A DNA stretch of 64,000 nucleotides from an uncultured Draconibacterium sp. (GTDB taxonomy: Bacteria > Bacteroidota > Bacteroidia > Bacteroidales > Prolixibacteraceae): positions 48,345 to 112,344 of the forward strand of contig NZ_CAJXYQ010000016.1 in the NCBI RefSeq assembly GCF_913063105.1. Direction: 5' to 3'. A program made the position numbers and the translations under genes. How positions within the stretch are numbered: the first letter of the stretch is position 1; each line of letters opens with the position of its first letter. The notes under the pieces are model-generated. The model saw only the letters and a list, made by a program, of their open reading frames with translations. It made no database searches and had not been told where the DNA came from. This document shows positions 17,243-24,845 of this stretch, in pieces.

Positions 17243-18430
17243 ATGCCCGACATTCTAAATAGAAAAGCAGGAATGCAATACCGACGTTTTGGAAAAACGA
17301 ATAAGTATTTAAGTGTAATTACTTTGGGAGGCATGCGTTTTAAGCATGGCTGGGACGATCCGCGAAGAGACATTCCTAAAGACACATTTGACCAGTGTTT
17401 ACAAACAGTGCAGCTGGCATTTGACGCAGGTATGAATCATATTGAAACCGCCTGGGGCTATAAAAAAAGCGAAACTGTTTTTGGCAAAGTACTTAACGAA
17501 GAGTTAAGCATACCGCGTACTTCGTATCATTTAATGACCAAGGGCAACCCACTTACCGCTGATGCCACATACGAAATGGTTGAAAACCAACTTCGGGATT
17601 TGCAAACCGATTACTTTGATTTTTATGGTTGGCATGGCATTAACAACGCTGAATTACTGGAGCAAAGTTGTAAAACAGGGGGTCCCGTTGAAGCGCTTTT
17701 AAAACTTAAGGAAGAGGGCATCATCAAACATGTTGGTTTTAGTACCCATGGCCCGTTGGAAATCATTATCAGAACGATTGAAACCGGGTTGTTTGATTTT
17801 GTAAATCTTCATTATTATTACTTTAATCAACGCAACCTGGCGGCGGTGCAAATGGCCGAAGCCAACGATATGGGCGTATTTATTATTTCGCCAAACGACA
17901 AAGGAGGGCAACTGTTTAAAGCACCTGAAAAAGTAAAAAAAGCCACTGCGCCACTAAGCCCAATACAATGGAATGCACGTTTTTGCCTTAACAATCCGGC
18001 TATTCACACGCTTTCGTTTGGAATGACAGAACAAGCACATTTTAAGGAAATGAAAGGTATATTCCCGGCCTCGAATCCCTGGACTCCATCAGATTATGCA
18101 AGCAAACTAAAACTCGATAATTATCTACTTGATGATCCGTACGCGTCATACGAAGGTTTTGAGCTGCAAAACGATCCGTCGGGCATAAATATTCCCGAGG
18201 TACTGCGTTTGCGCAAACTATGGAAAGCGTATGACATGATTGATTATGCCCGCTACCGTTATAAAGTTTTTAAGGAAAAAAGCCACTGGTTTCCTGGCGA
18301 ACTTCCGAACGAAGAAAATCTTGACAAGCTGGATTTATCAAAGGTTCCGCCAAATATTCCCTTAAAGGAATTATTAGCCGAAACCCACAAGGAATTACAA
18401 CCACCAGCTTATCAACTGGCTAAAAATTAA
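17243..18430 (+). CDS. Aldo/keto reductase lacking the usual C-terminal Fe-S cysteines
   Basis: 395-residue NAD(P)H-dependent oxidoreductase of the AKR TIM-barrel type. The barrel covers roughly residues 10-290: ITLGGMRFKHGW, a GMNHIETAWGYKKSE segment (Glu where the catalytic Asp is usual), HLMTKGN with the Lys, and DFYGWHGIN with the His. Members of this long subgroup normally end in a ferredoxin-like part with CxxCxxC before GINIPEVLRLR; here the GINIPEVLRLRKLW part is kept but no cysteine precedes it. Substrate unknown. Followed 37 nt later by a NIPSNAP gene. Confidence 0.85.
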   Translation: MPDILNRKAGMQYRRFGKTNKYLSVITLGGMRFKHGWDDPRRDIPKDTFDQCLQTVQLAFDAGMNHIETAWGYKKSETVFGKVLNEELSIPRTSYHLMTKGNPLTADATYEMVENQLRDLQTDYFDFYGWHGINNAELLEQSCKTGGPVEALLKLKEEGIIKHVGFSTHGPLEIIIRTIETGLFDFVNLHYYYFNQRNLAAVQMAEANDMGVFIISPNDKGGQLFKAPEKVKKATAPLSPIQWNARFCLNNPAIHTLSFGMTEQAHFKEMKGIFPASNPWTPSDYASKLKLDNYLLDDPYASYEGFELQNDPSGINIPEVLRLRKLWKAYDMIDYARYRYKVFKEKSHWFPGELPNEENLDKLDLSKVPPNIPLKELLAETHKELQPPAYQLAKN

Positions 18431-18467
18431 TTATCTTGCCTACATAAACCATAAAACCTTTTTAAAA

Positions 18468-19241
18468 ATGAAATCTAAATTAATTCTTTCATACAGTATT
18501 TTTGTATGTATTCTGTGTCTGTCATTTCAATCATTAGCACGCGACTATTATCAAGTAAAAGTATATACCATTAAAAACAACAGCCAGGAAGCACGGGTAG
18601 ACCATTATTTAAAAACAACGTTTAAAACTGCAGCAAACCAGGCCGGAATTAACGAAATAGGAGTTTTTAAACCCATTGAAACCGATAAAGATTTTGGTAA
18701 GAAAATTTTTGTGTTTGTTCCGTTAAAAAGCCTCAGTCAGCTCGAGAAGATAGAACAAATACTGACCAACAGCGCCTCTCAATCAAGTAATTGCGAATAT
18801 GTAAATGCCCCTCACGACAATCCTCCTTTCGAGCGAATAGAATCAACCTTGTTACGGGCTTTCTCCCACATGCCGGAATTTCATAAACCCAGTTTTGCAA
18901 CACCAAAATCGGAACAAATTTTTGAGCTTAGAAGCTACCAGGGTGCCACAGAAAAGCTGTATCAGATAAAAGTAGAGATGTTTAACGAGGGCGGCGAAAT
19001 TGCGTTATTCAAAAAACTTGATTTTAATGCTGTTTTTTATGCGGAGGTTTTGGTAGGCGCGCACATGCCTAATTTAATGTATATGACCTCGTTTGAGAAT
19101 ATGGAAGCAAATGAAAAACACTGGGCAACTTTTAGGGCGCACCCCGACTGGGAAGTCTTAAAAAATAAAAAAGAATACGCCAATACAGTTTCGCATATCG
19201 ACAAATGGTTGTGCCACCCTGCCTCCTACTCTGATTTTTAA
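18468..19241 (+). CDS. Exported NIPSNAP-family protein
   Basis: 257 residues with a signal peptide (1-25, ending SLARDYYQ). Two ferredoxin-like NIPSNAP repeats follow: YYQVKVYTIKN in the first half, and FELRSYQGATE with an SFENMEANEKHWATFRAHPDW tail in the second, the latter being the classical NIPSNAP signature. Exported NIPSNAP proteins are common in Bacteroidota but have no defined reaction. Probably in one transcript with the aldo/keto reductase. Confidence 0.85.
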   Translation: MKSKLILSYSIFVCILCLSFQSLARDYYQVKVYTIKNNSQEARVDHYLKTTFKTAANQAGINEIGVFKPIETDKDFGKKIFVFVPLKSLSQLEKIEQILTNSASQSSNCEYVNAPHDNPPFERIESTLLRAFSHMPEFHKPSFATPKSEQIFELRSYQGATEKLYQIKVEMFNEGGEIALFKKLDFNAVFYAEVLVGAHMPNLMYMTSFENMEANEKHWATFRAHPDWEVLKNKKEYANTVSHIDKWLCHPASYSDF

Positions 19242-19307
19242 AGGATTAAACCATACAACACATTTACTCAAAAATAATTGGTGCAAATTGCCAACCATCA
19301 CAGGTTG

Positions 19308-19339
19308 TTTGTTGTTGTATTGAAATAATTCTATTTTTG
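19308..19339 (+). promoter_or_regulatory. Bacteroidota promoter immediately before a start codon
   Basis: TTTG (19308-19311), a 20-nt spacer and TATTTTTG (19332-19339) fit the major sigma consensus well. The ATG of the hydrolase is at 19344, so transcription probably starts at or within a base or two of the start codon. Confidence 0.6.
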
Positions 19340-19343
19340 CGAC

Positions 19344-20123
19344 ATGCTTTACAACAAAGTATTTCCACATAAAACATCAAAAACCTGGGTGGTTTTTGTG
19401 CACGGCGCCGGAGGAAGCAACGTTGTCTGGTTCAGACAATTACGCGATTTCAAGAAACACTTCAACGTATTACTTGTTGATTTGCGCGGTCATGGTAAAT
19501 CAAAAAAAGAATATACCAAGGCAGAAATTTATGCCTTCGACGAGATTGCTCTGGATGTTTTGCGCACAATGGATCATTTAAATATTAACAAAGCACACCT
19601 TGTGGGCATATCGCTGGGTTGTATTGTTATTCGCGCAATGGATAAACTTGCACCCGGACGTGCTGAATCGATCATTCTTGGAGGTGCTGTGGTTCAGTTT
19701 AATTCTCGCATAAATGCGCTGGTTTCGGTAGCTAAACTGCTACAGTCGATTTTCCCATACATGTGGTTGTACAAAATAAATGCATGGATTTTGATTCCCT
19801 ATAAAAAAGATATAGAATCGCGAAAACTATTTATAAAAGAAGCAATACGTTTGGGCGAGCGCGAGTTTAAAAAATGGCTGCGTATGTCGTCTGAAATCAG
19901 AGAGAACCTTCAGGAGTTCTTGATTAAGGAAGCATCAGCTCCGGTACTATACCTTATGGGCGACCGCGACCATATGTTTTTGCCCACCGTAGCAACACTG
20001 GTAAAAAAACATTTTAACTCGAAACTTGAAGTAATTAAAAACAGTGGCCATGTTTGCAATATCGATCAACCCGATATTTTTAATGAACGTAGCATTCAGT
20101 TTATAAAAAGTATTTCGGGTTAA
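19344..20123 (+). CDS. Alpha/beta-fold hydrolase
   Basis: 259-residue cytoplasmic hydrolase: oxyanion motif HGAGGSN (about residue 20), nucleophile elbow GISLGC (about 90), acidic residue in LMGDRDHMF (about 211) and the terminal histidine in NSGHVCNID (about 235). The complete Ser-Asp-His triad points to an esterase, haloperoxidase-like or MhpC-like enzyme; substrate unknown. Monocistronic, with a promoter so close that the mRNA may be leaderless. Confidence 0.85.
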   Translation: MLYNKVFPHKTSKTWVVFVHGAGGSNVVWFRQLRDFKKHFNVLLVDLRGHGKSKKEYTKAEIYAFDEIALDVLRTMDHLNINKAHLVGISLGCIVIRAMDKLAPGRAESIILGGAVVQFNSRINALVSVAKLLQSIFPYMWLYKINAWILIPYKKDIESRKLFIKEAIRLGEREFKKWLRMSSEIRENLQEFLIKEASAPVLYLMGDRDHMFLPTVATLVKKHFNSKLEVIKNSGHVCNIDQPDIFNERSIQFIKSISG

Positions 20124-20298
20124 ACGCTCTTATTTAATCCAATTCTAAATTTCAACTCCCCGAAAATTATTTCGCAAGTTTTAAATATTTTGCGTGTCCA
20201 AAATTCAACTTTATCCTTTTTATAAAAGGCAAGGTGTGCTATAACTAAAGGCGCTTTGCCCATTTAAAACATTGGATTAAAATTGAAATTTTGGAAAT

Positions 20299-20688
20299 AT
20301 GCTTACAATTATAAAATCGCTATTACTAATCTTCCTTACTATTCTAATCCACAACGGATTAGCAAATACAAAAAAGTGCAGAATTGTATTTGAAATCGAA
20401 AATAAAATTCAACAATATTCAATTAATGACACCATTGTGGTTTGGGTTAAAGTTGAACTTGATGAAGACTTTTGCGATGATGCGGGCGATATTACCAAGG
20501 TGTTTGCTAAAGGACTAAAAATTTGTGAGCGTTCGGAGTGGAAAAGAATAACTCAAAAAAAAGTAGGGCAACAACTTACTTTAGCGGTATTAAAGGGTAA
20601 GGGAAAAAAAATGCTAACCGCCTACCGAAAAATAGGACATTACAATTGTTTTAACCAGGTTGATTTTAATTGTATGGAAAAGGAATAA
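20299..20688 (+). CDS. Small exported three-cysteine protein, first gene of the polyferredoxin operon
   Basis: 129 residues with a signal peptide (1-22, ending GLANT). The mature part looks like one beta-sandwich domain. Its pattern (Cys after the signal, FEIE, VVWVKV, a second Cys, SEWKR, LAVLKGKGKK, a third Cys near the end) matches the product of 21700-22083 on the other side of the permease, so the two are duplicates. No known family recognised. It starts the tight six-gene unit up to 25850. Possibly a periplasmic partner or metal-binding accessory. Confidence 0.75.
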   Translation: MLTIIKSLLLIFLTILIHNGLANTKKCRIVFEIENKIQQYSINDTIVVWVKVELDEDFCDDAGDITKVFAKGLKICERSEWKRITQKKVGQQLTLAVLKGKGKKMLTAYRKIGHYNCFNQVDFNCMEKE

Positions 20689-20694
20689 GCAGCA

Positions 20695-21696
20695 ATGAGC
20701 AAAATGGAACGAAATAGAAAAGAGTGGATTTTGAGGGGGTTGATTTATTTTACCATCGCCTTGCTGCTTGCCGACTTTATTTATAAAACCTACTACGGAA
20801 TAAATTTTCAAACCCGCGAAAAATGCATTTTATATGCCCATTTGCCACGTTGGGCATTTTTACTTTACGAGTTTACCCTCGACCTGTTTATGACCGTTTT
20901 AATTGGAATTTTTGTAGGCACACTGCTACAAAAACATTTTACAAGGTACAAGCGATTTTACCCGCGCAATCAGTTTTCGGCCTTTGTTTACGCTGCAGTA
21001 ATTCCGGTTTGCTCGTGCTCAGCCATTCCAATGATGGGGGCCATGCAAGGTCAATTACGCCTGCGCACCATTATTACTTTTGTGGTGGCCGCCCCTTTGC
21101 TGAACCCGTACATTGTTGCCTTGTCGTTTACTGTACTGGGCAACGAATATGCCTTTATGCGGATTATCTCATCATTACTACTGGCTGTTGGTGCAGGATA
21201 TTTCGCCGAGTTGGTGGCGCCAAAAACTGCCATTGCCGATCCTGAAAAACTCCTGAGCTGCACCAGCAATACAAGTTGTGGCCTACCCGGAAAAAGTATT
21301 TATACCGAAAGCTTCCGAATATTCAAAAAGCTAATCCCCTATTTATTAATTGCAGGGGGTATCAGTTTGGCTTTCGAAATATTTCAACCGACCGAAATTC
21401 TTGAAAAGTTGCAATTAAAATCGGGCCCGTTAAGCGCTGCTGCTTTTATTTTAATTGGTATGCCCATTTATTTTTGCAACGGAGCCGATATCCTGTTTCT
21501 ACAACCACTGGTAAACTACGGCGGTCTATCAATGGGTACATCAATTGCCTTTTCATTAACCTCTACCGCCATTTGTGTTTCGTCGTTTATGATGTTATTA
21601 AAATACCTGGGGAAAAAACTCACCATCCAGCTCTCGCTGTTTATAATGGCAGCCATTTTTATATTGAGTCAAATAATCGAAATAATAAAATTTTAA
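20695..21696 (+). CDS. DUF318/SO_0444-type permease (putative Cu/Zn or other metal efflux)
   Basis: 333-residue inner-membrane protein with about eight helices, of the DUF318/ArsP-like permease family. The central signature PVCSCSAIPMM and AAPLLNPYI are present near residues 105-140, and a second FCNGADILFLQP segment in the C-terminal repeat. Family members are proposed to export Cu/Zn or organoarsenicals. It lies six bases after the first exported gene and three before its paralogue. In this operon it may instead move a metal or sulphur species needed for, or released by, exported Fe-S proteins; that is speculation. Confidence 0.85.
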   Translation: MSKMERNRKEWILRGLIYFTIALLLADFIYKTYYGINFQTREKCILYAHLPRWAFLLYEFTLDLFMTVLIGIFVGTLLQKHFTRYKRFYPRNQFSAFVYAAVIPVCSCSAIPMMGAMQGQLRLRTIITFVVAAPLLNPYIVALSFTVLGNEYAFMRIISSLLLAVGAGYFAELVAPKTAIADPEKLLSCTSNTSCGLPGKSIYTESFRIFKKLIPYLLIAGGISLAFEIFQPTEILEKLQLKSGPLSAAAFILIGMPIYFCNGADILFLQPLVNYGGLSMGTSIAFSLTSTAICVSSFMMLLKYLGKKLTIQLSLFIMAAIFILSQIIEIIKF

Positions 21697-21699
21697 ACC

Positions 21700-22083
21700 A
21701 TGAGATATTTATTTTCAACCATTATCCTTTTAGTAATGTTTGTTGCCGCCCAGCAGGCACAAGCCTGCGAAATTGAATTCAGCATTGAAGGCGACAAAAA
21801 GGAAGCATATGCAGCAGGCGATGAAATTATTGTAAAGGTAGATGTAATTTTTACCCATCGCGTATGCCCCGAAGGCATTGAAAAAACCAAGTTCAAATAC
21901 GAGGGAATAAAAGTATTGGGCGCCACCAAATGGAAAGAATATGCCAAAGGCAAATTTGAAAGAAAGCTAAAACTGAAAGTACTTGAAGGCCAAGACAAAG
22001 AAATGATTCTGGAAGCCATACGTACCTGCGACAAAGAAGGTGGCTACGGAAAAATTAGTTTAACCCGAAAATTGGTGAGTTAA
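21700..22083 (+). CDS. Small exported three-cysteine protein, paralogue of 20299-20688
   Basis: 127 residues: signal peptide 1-22 (ending AQQAQA), then CEIEFSIEG, VKVDVIF, RVCPEGIEK, ATKWKEY, LKVLEGQDKE and RTCDKEGG, aligning along its whole length with 20299-20688 including three cysteines. Probably an Ig-like beta-sandwich in the periplasm. Its stop abuts the start of the membrane polyferredoxin with no spacing, so translation is coupled. Function unknown. Confidence 0.75.
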   Translation: MRYLFSTIILLVMFVAAQQAQACEIEFSIEGDKKEAYAAGDEIIVKVDVIFTHRVCPEGIEKTKFKYEGIKVLGATKWKEYAKGKFERKLKLKVLEGQDKEMILEAIRTCDKEGGYGKISLTRKLVS

Positions 22084-23478
22084 ATGGTGGTTTTAAAAAA
22101 GAAATACCTGAACAGCATTTTAGCTCCGTTCTTCCTTTTTTTTGTTGTTGCCATGGCAGCTCCGGCACTTAGTGTTGCTAATCAACAAAATCAGGATGTG
22201 TTTGAAACCTTTACCGACGATTATAATCCGAACGAGCCAAGTAGTAAATGCTCCGGCTGTTCCGATGCAGAAAGCTGCCAAACTGGCGAAGGAACAACAG
22301 CACCTCCTTGGCTAAAATATTCGCTGCTTGCGCTGTTGGCGGTTGGCGGTGCGGTTTATATTAGTAAAAAATTTAACTGGAAGCTTGCCGTTTTACTGCT
22401 GGTTTTGCTTACGCTTGGCTTTATTCCAAAACGCGAAACCTGTTCCTCTGAAAGTTGCAACGCCGATAATAAGCTTATTGCCAAAGCCGCAATTCTACCG
22501 AATACTCAAGAGGATGAATTTGCACCACTGGAACAAACGGAGAAAGAAGATGAATTTGAAACATTTTCGGATAATGATGAGTTTGAGGCATTTGATGACA
22601 CCAACGAGTTTGAGGCATTTGATGAATCAACCGAATTTGAAACATTAGACGATAGTACTGTTGATGAAAACGAAACCTATTCCATTTATACCGACCGGAA
22701 CTTTACCTTATCAGTTCTGGTGTTGGCATTAACCCTGTTGGCTGGAATTTTAGTGCGTTTTAAAACCACCCGGAAGCTAAAAACCATCATGCTGCTAAGC
22801 ACCATGATTTACCTTGGATTTATTAATGGTGCCTGCCCCTGTATGATTTCAAGTTTCCAAAACACGGTAATGTATGTGATGGGACTCGAAGTACGCCCTG
22901 TTCATATGATTTGGTTTATAGGACTAATACCGCTCACCTACTTTTTTGGGAAAGTGTGGTGCGGATGGGTATGCCACCTGGGAGCTTTGCAGGAATTTAT
23001 TTTCCGCCCCGGTGTTTTAACTATTCTTCAAAACAGAAAATCGCAAAATGTACTACGCTGGATCCGGCTTGTGGTTTTACTTATTCTTGTGGTGCAGATT
23101 ATCATCACTAAAACAAATATTTTTATCCACTACGACCCATTTAAAGTTGCATTTAACCTCTTCTCGGCAAACACCTTAGGTTATGTACTTTTAGTTATTA
23201 TGCTGTTGTCGTCGGTTTTAATTTACCGACCATTTTGCCGCGCTTTTTGTCCGGTTGGTCTTATTTTGGGATGGATTAACTACCTGCCCGGAGCCGCAAA
23301 ATTAAACAAAACCGAATCGTGCGTTGATTGTAAAACCTGCAGCAATGCCTGCCGCCACAATGCACTAACCTACGAAAGCAAAAAAAGTTATCTCAACCAC
23401 GAAGACTGTATCCTGTGTGGCGACTGTATTGATACCTGCAGGTTCACTTCGCTCGAAATTAAAGGGATTGCCAAATGA
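22084..23478 (+). CDS. NapH/CcoG-like membrane polyferredoxin with periplasmic acidic repeats
   Basis: 464 residues, about eight predicted helices. N-terminal signal-anchor (about 8-31), a presumed periplasmic stretch with DVFETFTDDY and CSGCSDAESC, two helices (78-113), a long acidic insert (144-190) built of DEFETF-like repeats, then a NapH-type core: CPCMISS near 251, FGKVWCGWVCHLGALQEF near 288-304, PFCRAFCPVGLILGW near 383-397, and two C-terminal [4Fe-4S] motifs (CVDCKTCSNAC, CILCGDCIDTC). By topology counting, the repeats face the periplasm and the terminal ferredoxin domain the cytoplasm. NapH/NosR/CcoG proteins pass electrons across the inner membrane; this one likely does so toward the exported ferredoxin encoded two genes later. 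Confidence 0.85.
   Translation: MVVLKKKYLNSILAPFFLFFVVAMAAPALSVANQQNQDVFETFTDDYNPNEPSSKCSGCSDAESCQTGEGTTAPPWLKYSLLALLAVGGAVYISKKFNWKLAVLLLVLLTLGFIPKRETCSSESCNADNKLIAKAAILPNTQEDEFAPLEQTEKEDEFETFSDNDEFEAFDDTNEFEAFDESTEFETLDDSTVDENETYSIYTDRNFTLSVLVLALTLLAGILVRFKTTRKLKTIMLLSTMIYLGFINGACPCMISSFQNTVMYVMGLEVRPVHMIWFIGLIPLTYFFGKVWCGWVCHLGALQEFIFRPGVLTILQNRKSQNVLRWIRLVVLLILVVQIIITKTNIFIHYDPFKVAFNLFSANTLGYVLLVIMLLSSVLIYRPFCRAFCPVGLILGWINYLPGAAKLNKTESCVDCKTCSNACRHNALTYESKKSYLNHEDCILCGDCIDTCRFTSLEIKGIAK
22513..22653 (+). repeat. Coding acidic-aromatic tandem repeat (DEFETF type) in the membrane polyferredoxin
   Basis: Five degenerate units of roughly ten residues: DEFAPL, DEFETF, DEFEAF, NEFEAF and TEFETL, spaced by D/S/T/N-rich residues. 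Two adjacent units share a near-identical 20-nt DNA stretch, so part of the array expanded recently. A single related unit (DVFETF) lies near residue 38. Confidence 0.8.
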
Positions 23479-24818
23479 AACAATACACATTAACCATATT
23501 ACTAATTTTTAACGTAACTTTTGCCCATGCCCAGTGGGAGTGCCCCAGTAAATTGGCGGCCAATCTCGACCCGGTATTTAATAGCCCCGTGCTTTTGGGC
23601 AGCGAGTTTCAACTCTCTTCAGGTGTTTTAGATGGTAACTCCATTAACACTGCCATGGCATTTGCAGGTATCGATTACTCAACTGTTAAACATTCGTTAT
23701 ATGCCGAAGGAGGTTTTAAAGCGTGGTGGAAATACGATTTTAACCAGGAGGTTCTTTTCGACCAGTACCGCTTTGGCTTACGCGAATTATTTTACCAGTA
23801 CAATGGCGATTTAAGCCGGTTTACTGTTGGATTGCAATCCTCAACGCTCGACGACCATTACCTGTTGAACGAACGCACTGCCGGTATAAACTACATCCTC
23901 GATTTAGGCACATGGAAGCTCAATCTTTATGGTGGCACGGTTACCAAAGATTTTGCCCGAAACGGAATTTTTTGTACCACCGGTTTTATATACGATCTGC
24001 CTACCGGGCAGCGGCAAATTCTGTTAGGAAATAATTTTGGTGACAAAAATCTGGCCGGCCTTACCCTGTCGTTTCTTCCGGGTAAAGAAAAGAAGCAAAA
24101 AACAGAGCCCCTTGAATCTGGAAATGATGAGTTTGAAACCTTTGATAATGAATTTGAAACAAGCGATGAATTTGGAAACGAAAGCGACGAATTTGAATCA
24201 ACCGATGATGAGTTTGGTTCCTTTTCTGAAGCCGAGCCATTTGCCACGGTAAAAAAAGACAGGGTGGTAATTGAGGATCTCGGGATAGCTGCATACACCG
24301 AGTTTGGCGACTGGATTCCGAACACCTTTTTTCATTCAGGCTTATTTGCCACTGTAAAGTTCCCCGGCGAGTTTTATTTAAAAACCGAGGCTTTGCTTCA
24401 GCTTGAAAATTCGAACAAAGGAATAATATACCTGGCCGAGCTGGAAAAAACATTTCGCTTAAAAAGTGGCAGCCGTCTTGCACTTAATGCTGCCTATTAT
24501 TCGTTTTCAGAAATCGATGAGAACGCCATGGTCCTCAACTCGTACAGCAACATCCTGGCCGGAGAAGTTCTTCGGCTTGATGCCATTAATATGCCTTTGT
24601 ACCTGCTCGGAGCCAAATTAAATTTCCCTGCTCAAAAAATTCACCTGAAATTTCAGCATGTGGGGCAAACCAGCTCACGCGATTTAAAAGAACTTGATTT
24701 TGAAATTGGTAAACACTTTAACCGTTTGCAAGTAAATGCAAAAGGCGGAATGGTAAACGGAGGAGAATTGGAAGAAAAAGCATTTCTAGCTCGGCTTGAA
24801 GCCCGCTTCTATTTTTAA
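23475..24818 (+). CDS. Outer-membrane beta-barrel (porin-like) with acidic repeat insert
   Basis: 447 residues: signal peptide (1-20, ending AHAQ), then alternating hydrophobic/polar strands rich in aromatic residues (LYAEGGFKAWWKYDF, QYRFGLRELFYQY, LNLYGGTV) and a terminal strand ending in LEARFYF, as expected for a Bam-assembled barrel. Residues 216-256 form an acidic insert (DEFETF, NEFETS, SDEFEST, DEFGSF) like that of the preceding membrane polyferredoxin; it is likely a loop or periplasmic turn. It overlaps the preceding gene by ATGA. I do not recognise the exact family; the barrel nature is inferred from strand pattern. In this operon it could hold the exported polyferredoxin or act as substrate channel. 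Confidence 0.7.
   Translation: MKQYTLTILLIFNVTFAHAQWECPSKLAANLDPVFNSPVLLGSEFQLSSGVLDGNSINTAMAFAGIDYSTVKHSLYAEGGFKAWWKYDFNQEVLFDQYRFGLRELFYQYNGDLSRFTVGLQSSTLDDHYLLNERTAGINYILDLGTWKLNLYGGTVTKDFARNGIFCTTGFIYDLPTGQRQILLGNNFGDKNLAGLTLSFLPGKEKKQKTEPLESGNDEFETFDNEFETSDEFGNESDEFESTDDEFGSFSEAEPFATVKKDRVVIEDLGIAAYTEFGDWIPNTFFHSGLFATVKFPGEFYLKTEALLQLENSNKGIIYLAELEKTFRLKSGSRLALNAAYYSFSEIDENAMVLNSYSNILAGEVLRLDAINMPLYLLGAKLNFPAQKIHLKFQHVGQTSSRDLKELDFEIGKHFNRLQVNAKGGMVNGGELEEKAFLARLEARFYF
24120..24242 (+). repeat. Coding acidic-aromatic repeat (DEFETF type) in the outer-membrane barrel
   Basis: Units DEFETF, NEFETS, DEFGNE, DEFEST and DEFGSF occur in 41 residues. Same motif vocabulary as 22513-22653 in the neighbouring gene, although the two proteins are otherwise unrelated. 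Confidence 0.8.
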
Positions 24819-24845
24819 ATGAATTAACGGAGAAACCATAACAAC

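Noticed and set aside
22513..22653. Possible CRISPR or regulatory repeat array
   Set aside because: The repeats are in frame, degenerate and without spacers; they encode an acidic protein segment.
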